From a virus, in IMG/VR virus record IMGVR_UViG_3300030450_002456, positions 1 through 20,324 of that record: a stretch of 20,324 nucleotides of DNA; one strand, written 5' to 3'. The translations under genes were made by a program, and so were the position numbers. Of this stretch, positions 15,575-20,324 are shown piece after piece (position 1 is the first letter of the stretch; each line of letters opens with the position of its first letter). Below the pieces are notes generated by a model. The model searched no databases. It saw only the letters and a list, made by a program, of their open reading frames with translations, and had not been told where the DNA came from.

Positions 15575-16693
15575 TTATTTACTCTTTTTTCTAATTTTAA
15601 ATGAAGTAAAATCATCAGGAGTTTGATCAAGCACTTTTACTTTCATACCAGATTGAATAGGCTCGTTATGTGTTTGCCTTGGATCCATGTTGATATTTTT
15701 AGATTTAGCAATACTATCTTTTAAAGCATCTGCCTTACCTTGTTCGTAAAAGTGATTAGCAATAGCATCAGAATTCATAGCTGTAAATAAAGATTTGTGA
15801 TAACCAGTAGCATTGTCCATTTGATTATTTTCATTTAAGAACTTCTTAACGAAATTATTAATGTCACTTTGACTAGTTTTAACTTTATTAACATCTCCAA
15901 CATTAAATCTAAATCTTCTGTTTCCAATTTGATATTCGAAACCTTTAAATTCTTCATTAAAAACTTCATCAGTTTTTGTTAAAAATGTTTTTTTAGCTTC
16001 ATCTTGAACTTTTTGCATTTCTTCAGATTCTACTTTGTATTTATGAAAACTCTCGATAGCGACTTGTTGTTCTTCTGTAAGTCTAGATCCCATCTTAAGA
16101 TCTTCATAGTATTTGGACTTTAGCCCGTCCAGATGGCTTTTAGCGCTGGCAACTTGCTCTTTTAACGCTAATTTTTTTCTTTTAATATCTTTTTCCTCAT
16201 CTAAATCATTGTCCCAACTAAAATTATCTTCTACTAAAAATCCAATTTCTTCGTCGTTTAAATGTGGTTTAGTTTCTTTATAGTACTTTCTAAGTAAATC
16301 ATCATCGTCCCAATTGCTATAATCTTGATTTAATTGCATGTAGTCATTTAAATCTCCCCCGGTTTCTTTCATAAAATTAACAGCTTTTTCTAAACCCTCT
16401 GGTAAATCTGGAGTTTCTGGAAGTTTTACTTCAACTTCATTAATTTCTGTTACTTCTTCTATAATTGGAACTTCTGATTCTTCTTTTGATTTCTCTACAG
16501 GATTATCTGATATTTCAACTTTAGTAATTTCTTCTTTTACTTCAGTTTCTTTTATATCAACTTTTACAACCTCATCTGTTTGTTGAAATTTTTTACCTGT
16601 AGGTTTCTTTTTAATTTTAATTTTCTCAACAGTATTATCTACTATTGGTTCTTCTTTAGCCACTTCTGGCTTTACTTTTTCTTTTTTTGCCAT
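15575..16693 (-). CDS. Head scaffold-like protein
   Basis: The 372-residue protein is highly charged. Residues 1-100 are low complexity, dominated by Lys, Glu, Val and Ile, and probably disordered. Then comes a helical part with GGDLNDYMQLNQDYSNWDDD (about 112-131), followed by KPHLNDEEIGFLVEDNFSWD (about 142-161). A long Lys/Glu-rich region (LKEQVASAKSHLDGLKSKYY and onward) is likely a coiled coil. The C-terminus, ending PDDFTSFKIRKKSK, is basic and could touch the capsid shell. A charged, helical protein directly between portal and capsid genes is typical of scaffolding proteins, which guide procapsid growth and leave before or during packaging. The gene starts 34 bases after the portal stop and ends 16 bases before the capsid start. 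A minor head protein is the alternative. Confidence 0.62.
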   Translation of the reverse strand: MAKKEKVKPEVAKEEPIVDNTVEKIKIKKKPTGKKFQQTDEVVKVDIKETEVKEEITKVEISDNPVEKSKEESEVPIIEEVTEINEVEVKLPETPDLPEGLEKAVNFMKETGGDLNDYMQLNQDYSNWDDDDLLRKYYKETKPHLNDEEIGFLVEDNFSWDNDLDEEKDIKRKKLALKEQVASAKSHLDGLKSKYYEDLKMGSRLTEEQQVAIESFHKYKVESEEMQKVQDEAKKTFLTKTDEVFNEEFKGFEYQIGNRRFRFNVGDVNKVKTSQSDINNFVKKFLNENNQMDNATGYHKSLFTAMNSDAIANHFYEQGKADALKDSIAKSKNINMDPRQTHNEPIQSGMKVKVLDQTPDDFTSFKIRKKSK

Positions 16694-16727
16694 AATAAAA
16701 TATTATATAATTAATTAATTGTTTGGT

Positions 16728-19157
16728 TTATAAAAAACCTGCTATACCCGGAATTTGTGATAAACCTTCTTCTTCAGGTGGTAATTGAGTTGGTTCTTCA
16801 AAAGTTCTAGGTGGTGTCTTTTTTTCTTTTTGATCTAATAATTCACTTTTTTGTGTAGCTTCCATTTTAGATCTTTTATCTTTTCTATCTTCTTTAACGA
16901 TTTCTTTTTCTTTTAAACCGTCTACTTCTAATCTTTTAAGTCTAAGATTAATTTCAAACTCATGATCCATTAATTCTTTTTTAAGCGCAGCTTCCATTTG
17001 CATTCTTTGAGCTTGTAATTGTGATTTAGTTCTTTCTAAATTTAATGTAGCATCTGTTTCCATTTGTTTCTTTTGCATTTCAGATTCTGCAGCTGCTCTT
17101 TGTGTATCTGCATTAGCAATAGCTTGAGCCTGTATATTTTCTTGCTGCATCTTCTGATCTCTTTCTAACTTTTTCTTTCTACGTATTTTTAAAAGTTGAT
17201 TAGCTAATTTAACATTTCTAATATCTCTTAAATCAATAGCGTCTTCTAGATCTATACTTTGTTGAGTTAATGCCATTTGTATATTATTTTCTAATACAGC
17301 TTGTTGCTCTTCATCTGGCATCAATTCTATAAATATACCAAAATCATATAGGTGTAATTGAGATAATTCTTCTAAAACAGCGACATTATGAGAACCTATA
17401 GATTGTATAAAAGCATCTTTTGTTGGTGAATATTCTATTATATCAGATATTCTAAGTGATAAAGCTTCTGCTACTTCAGATGTTAAAAATAATCCACCTT
17501 GAAGTATATGTCTTGTTGCTGTATTAGAATTAGCAGCTGCTAACTTCTGTACCCCAACTAAAGAATATTTTTCAGGTAAACTACCATCACTAGCCTCGTT
17601 TAATCCAGTTACATCTCTTATCATTTGTAAATAATAATTATATGTATTAATTAAACTTTGTATTTTATTACCTCCTGCCCCACTTTGAATTTCTTGAATA
17701 GGTATTTTACCAGGATTTTGATCTCCGTCGCCAGTAAAGCTTCTACCAATAACAGAACCTGTTTGAAAAAACATATTTAAAGCCTCTTGTGGATTGTAGT
17801 TTGTTCCATTACCTAAATCAACCTCAGCTAAACCATCTGCGTCAAGATACACACCATCTGGTACCATACGGGACATTACTTGCTGTAATTTTAAATGCGT
17901 AAGTTGAATCATATCTGCAAAACCAGTAATTCTACCTACTAAACTTTCTATTTTACCATCATACATTCTAGGTGCACATATAGCGTAATTCATTTTAACT
18001 TTAGTGTAATCGCTTTTAGGGCGCATCATGTTTTGTGCCATTTCCCATTTAAGTAACTTATCACTACCTAAAACCATAGCCCCTTCAAATAAAACTTCAA
18101 TACATCTTTTCATTTTACTATAATCTCCCTCTTTATTTTCAGGTGGATTAAAAGTATCATCTTTTTCAATAGCTTTATCACCTCCAGATTTAGTTTCTTT
18201 CATTTTATAAACCTCATTCATATAGGTTTTATAATTAAAATAAAGTACTGATATTTTGTTTCTATCATCTTGACGATCATCACTATCAAATCCATACAAT
18301 CCTCTATTACCACCACCTTGCTGAACTATTTCTTCTAAATTTTCATGTGTTAATTCTGGAAATTGTTTAACTAATTCGTTGATTGGTATTCTTTTTACTT
18401 CGCCGACATAATAAACATCTTCAAAATAAGGTGATTCTGTATAAGAATAAACTAAATTAGCTGGATCTACGTAATCTATAGTTACGCCTTCAGATTGATT
18501 AAAGGAAGTTTTTACAGCACCAATCCCTAAAACTGCTAAATCATAATAAAAACGTTTTTTAGTTAACTCATACCTATTACCTTCCATTAAGGTATTTATA
18601 GCTTGCTCCTCAGCTATTTCTGTAGCTTGTTTATAAGTTAATTGCATGTGAAGATCTAACTCTTCTTGTGAATTAGGTATTTCTTCTTTTTTATTATCCG
18701 AAATATCTACACCTAATGCTTCCATTACTAAATCTTGCATACTAGCTGTTTCCATATCTGTCATAAGTGACTCCATGTATTCAGTTCTTTTGGCTACACC
18801 GAAAGGGTCTTGAGAAAAAGCTTTAACATCATACATTCTCTCAGCTATTCCATTTACAACTATATCTACAAATTTAGATACTATTGGAACTGGTTTCCAA
18901 TCTAAATTAAGATAAGATAAATCACCATTAATAGATAATTCATCTTTATATTTTTGAATAGACTGTTCACCTCTAGCATACAGTCTTAAGTTGTGATATC
19001 TATTATTATCATTAACAAATCTATTACCACTACTTTTATTATTAAACCATTCGTTAGCTATAGCCCTACCTACCTCTAAACCGTATTCTCCAGACATCTT
19101 TTCTAGATCACTAACTATTTGACTTGGAAACGTGGTATTTATAACTGTTTTTAACAT
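16728..19157 (-). CDS. Portal protein
   Basis: This 809-residue protein is a long portal of the type found in crAss-like and other large podoviruses. Residues about 20-645 are alpha-beta, with features expected of the portal wing, clip and stem, including a long stretch around LVGRITGFADMIQLTHLKLQ and ARMYDGKIES-type segments. Residues about 650-780 are a very long Gln/Lys/Glu-rich coiled coil (AAAESEMQKKQMETDATLNL and onward), which would form the barrel or crown facing the DNA. The last 30 residues are Pro/Glu-rich. The start is the ATG at 19157, 5 bases after the terminase stop and with an A/T-only leader. Order terminase-portal-scaffold-capsid supports the call. It would form a 12-fold channel through which the terminase pumps DNA. 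Confidence 0.82.
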   Translation of the reverse strand: MLKTVINTTFPSQIVSDLEKMSGEYGLEVGRAIANEWFNNKSSGNRFVNDNNRYHNLRLYARGEQSIQKYKDELSINGDLSYLNLDWKPVPIVSKFVDIVVNGIAERMYDVKAFSQDPFGVAKRTEYMESLMTDMETASMQDLVMEALGVDISDNKKEEIPNSQEELDLHMQLTYKQATEIAEEQAINTLMEGNRYELTKKRFYYDLAVLGIGAVKTSFNQSEGVTIDYVDPANLVYSYTESPYFEDVYYVGEVKRIPINELVKQFPELTHENLEEIVQQGGGNRGLYGFDSDDRQDDRNKISVLYFNYKTYMNEVYKMKETKSGGDKAIEKDDTFNPPENKEGDYSKMKRCIEVLFEGAMVLGSDKLLKWEMAQNMMRPKSDYTKVKMNYAICAPRMYDGKIESLVGRITGFADMIQLTHLKLQQVMSRMVPDGVYLDADGLAEVDLGNGTNYNPQEALNMFFQTGSVIGRSFTGDGDQNPGKIPIQEIQSGAGGNKIQSLINTYNYYLQMIRDVTGLNEASDGSLPEKYSLVGVQKLAAANSNTATRHILQGGLFLTSEVAEALSLRISDIIEYSPTKDAFIQSIGSHNVAVLEELSQLHLYDFGIFIELMPDEEQQAVLENNIQMALTQQSIDLEDAIDLRDIRNVKLANQLLKIRRKKKLERDQKMQQENIQAQAIANADTQRAAAESEMQKKQMETDATLNLERTKSQLQAQRMQMEAALKKELMDHEFEINLRLKRLEVDGLKEKEIVKEDRKDKRSKMEATQKSELLDQKEKKTPPRTFEEPTQLPPEEEGLSQIPGIAGFL

Positions 19158-19162
19158 ATTTG

Positions 19163-20323
19163 TTATTTAATTAATCTTGAAAAACTGCCTTTATTAGAGT
19201 ACTTAGCAATATTCAAATTTAGTTTTTGTTTTTCTACTTTTGCATTTGGAGTATACAAATGTCTATTACAAGCCATTATAGCTAATCCAGAACTTATTGT
19301 TGCGTCAAATTTAGTTCTTTTTGTTATGTCAAATCTACCCCAATCATTTAATGTTCTATTAAAATATATATTTCCGTAATTCCCATCCCCTAAATGACCT
19401 ACGTGTTGTTGGATGTACATTTCAATAGCCGCTGCGTGTGCTTGTTTTATATCTTCACTTGAATTAGGTATTCCACCTATTTCTTTTTCTGCTATAGATA
19501 ATTTATTCCAAGATTTATCTGGCCTATTCATAGAATAACCTCTATATCCTCTTCTTCTTAAATAATACAACAATCTTGGTTTGTTATTTTCACAAAGAAG
19601 TGGCATTCCATAAAATACTAAAGCCATTAAAACATCTTCAAAAAATATTTCAGCTGTTGGAGGTCTAGATACATATTCTAAGAAAAAATGATTTGGAGGA
19701 GCGTCCTCCATACTAAATTTAGTTAAACCATGTAAAGCACCGTTAGATCCTCTTCCATCTACTGTTCCTGATATATCATAACTATCACATCCAAATGCTC
19801 CCATATGTTCATTTGCTGGATATTTTATACCTTTTTTTATTAATTGTTTATTTTGTAAATGCGTAGGTGGTACCCAACTTATTTTAAATCTTCCTTTTTG
19901 ATCAGGATAAAATATTACTTGTGTATCTTTTACTCCATTAACCCATTGAAAATTACCAGTATTAACATTAGATATTGTACCGGTACCGTCATTATAATCT
20001 ATCTGTTCGTATATTTTAACTAAATTAAATATAGAATTTACAGCTTCATCTCTAAACGCATGTTCTTCTGTTCTTGGGAACTGTCTATAAAACTCATTTA
20101 AAGCATCGTGATCTTGTTTTAAACCTTCAGCTTCGTTATCCCAATGCTCTATTATTCCTATATCTATTAATTCACCGTCTGGGCCGTGGACATCTGCGTC
20201 AGGAGTATCAAATACTGGAAGTCCGTACTCATCAATAAATCCTTCGTAGTTCCATTCCATTGGGATAAACAAAGAGTATAAACCAGATTTTGTCTGACCA
20301 TTTCTATTTCTCTGTGTGACATC
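19163..20323 (-). CDS. terL: Large terminase subunit, C-terminal part with nuclease domain (cut by right edge)
   Basis: The frame is open to the right edge, giving 386 visible residues. The first are DVTQRNRNGQTKSGLYSLFI, so a TTG at 20272 is internal and not a start. The N-terminal ATPase (Walker A and B) is outside the window. An RNase H-like nuclease domain follows, with FGCDSYDISGTVDGRGSNGA (Asp180 of the visible part is the likely first metal ligand). LLCENNKPRLLYYLRRRGYR (Glu245) and KFDATISSGLAIMA (Asp340) match the further acidic ligands and final helix of the family. The enzyme cuts concatemeric DNA and drives it through the portal. The portal gene starts 5 bases after its stop, so the two are co-translated. 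The C-terminal tail is basic and ends SFSRLIK. Confidence 0.85.
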   Translation of the reverse strand, partial: DVTQRNRNGQTKSGLYSLFIPMEWNYEGFIDEYGLPVFDTPDADVHGPDGELIDIGIIEHWDNEAEGLKQDHDALNEFYRQFPRTEEHAFRDEAVNSIFNLVKIYEQIDYNDGTGTISNVNTGNFQWVNGVKDTQVIFYPDQKGRFKISWVPPTHLQNKQLIKKGIKYPANEHMGAFGCDSYDISGTVDGRGSNGALHGLTKFSMEDAPPNHFFLEYVSRPPTAEIFFEDVLMALVFYGMPLLCENNKPRLLYYLRRRGYRGYSMNRPDKSWNKLSIAEKEIGGIPNSSEDIKQAHAAAIEMYIQQHVGHLGDGNYGNIYFNRTLNDWGRFDITKRTKFDATISSGLAIMACNRHLYTPNAKVEKQKLNLNIAKYSNKGSFSRLIK

Positions 20324-20324
20324 G

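Noticed and set aside
16694-16727. AATTAATTAATT palindrome as operator or promoter
   Set aside because: It is simple A/T sequence of a kind common in these leaders, with no clear -7 TAnnTTTG box of the Bacteroidota type on the minus strand.
20270-20272. TTG codon as the terminase start
   Set aside because: The frame stays open upstream to the window edge, and the upstream residues continue the terminase-like sequence.

Overview
This window looks like part of the structural module of a tailed, short-tailed (podovirus-type) phage. Every supported gene is on the minus strand, so transcription runs from right (20324) to left (1). The DNA is strongly AT-rich. Nearly all starts lack a Shine-Dalgarno sequence and are preceded by A/T-only leaders, as is usual in Bacteroidota and their phages. 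The tail proteins carry the Cys-rich GCTDPxAxNYDPxAxxDDGSC repeat known mainly from secreted proteins of marine Bacteroidota. The best reading is a marine or aquatic phage of a flavobacterium-like host. Its layout (long portal with a coiled-coil tail, about 500-residue capsid protein, ring proteins, giant muzzle protein) recalls crAss-like phages and their relatives, but sequence comparison would be needed to place it.

Layout in transcription order: large terminase C-terminal half with the nuclease domain (cut by the right edge); portal; scaffold-like acidic/lysine-rich protein; major capsid protein; a strong UUCG-tetraloop terminator; an unknown 272-residue protein; a GAAA-tetraloop hairpin; a 68-residue CGC-motif protein; two head-tail adaptor or ring-type proteins (237 and 401 residues); a 2301-residue tail muzzle/nozzle protein with a C-terminal Cys-rich adhesin-like extension; a 398-residue protein with a C-terminal Ig-like domain; a 121-residue unknown; a cupin-like protein; a 234-residue Ala/Gln-rich internal-virion-type protein; and a Cys-rich protein with two more GCTD repeats that runs off the left edge.

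Together the genes cover DNA packaging (terminase, portal), procapsid assembly (scaffold, capsid), the neck and tail (adaptors, muzzle) and probably host contact and DNA ejection (Ig-like, GCTD-repeat and internal virion proteins). Genes are packed tightly, mostly 1-40 bases apart. The only larger gaps (73 and 56 bases) each hold an RNA hairpin. No stretch over 300 bases lacks a gene. I saw no tRNA, CRISPR array, insertion sequence, integrase or reverse transcriptase, and no sheath or tape-measure gene.

The points most worth following are the host-like Cys-rich repeats shared by two virion proteins, the very large muzzle protein, the small beta motif shared by the adaptor and muzzle, and the two hairpins that split the late operon around the capsid gene.
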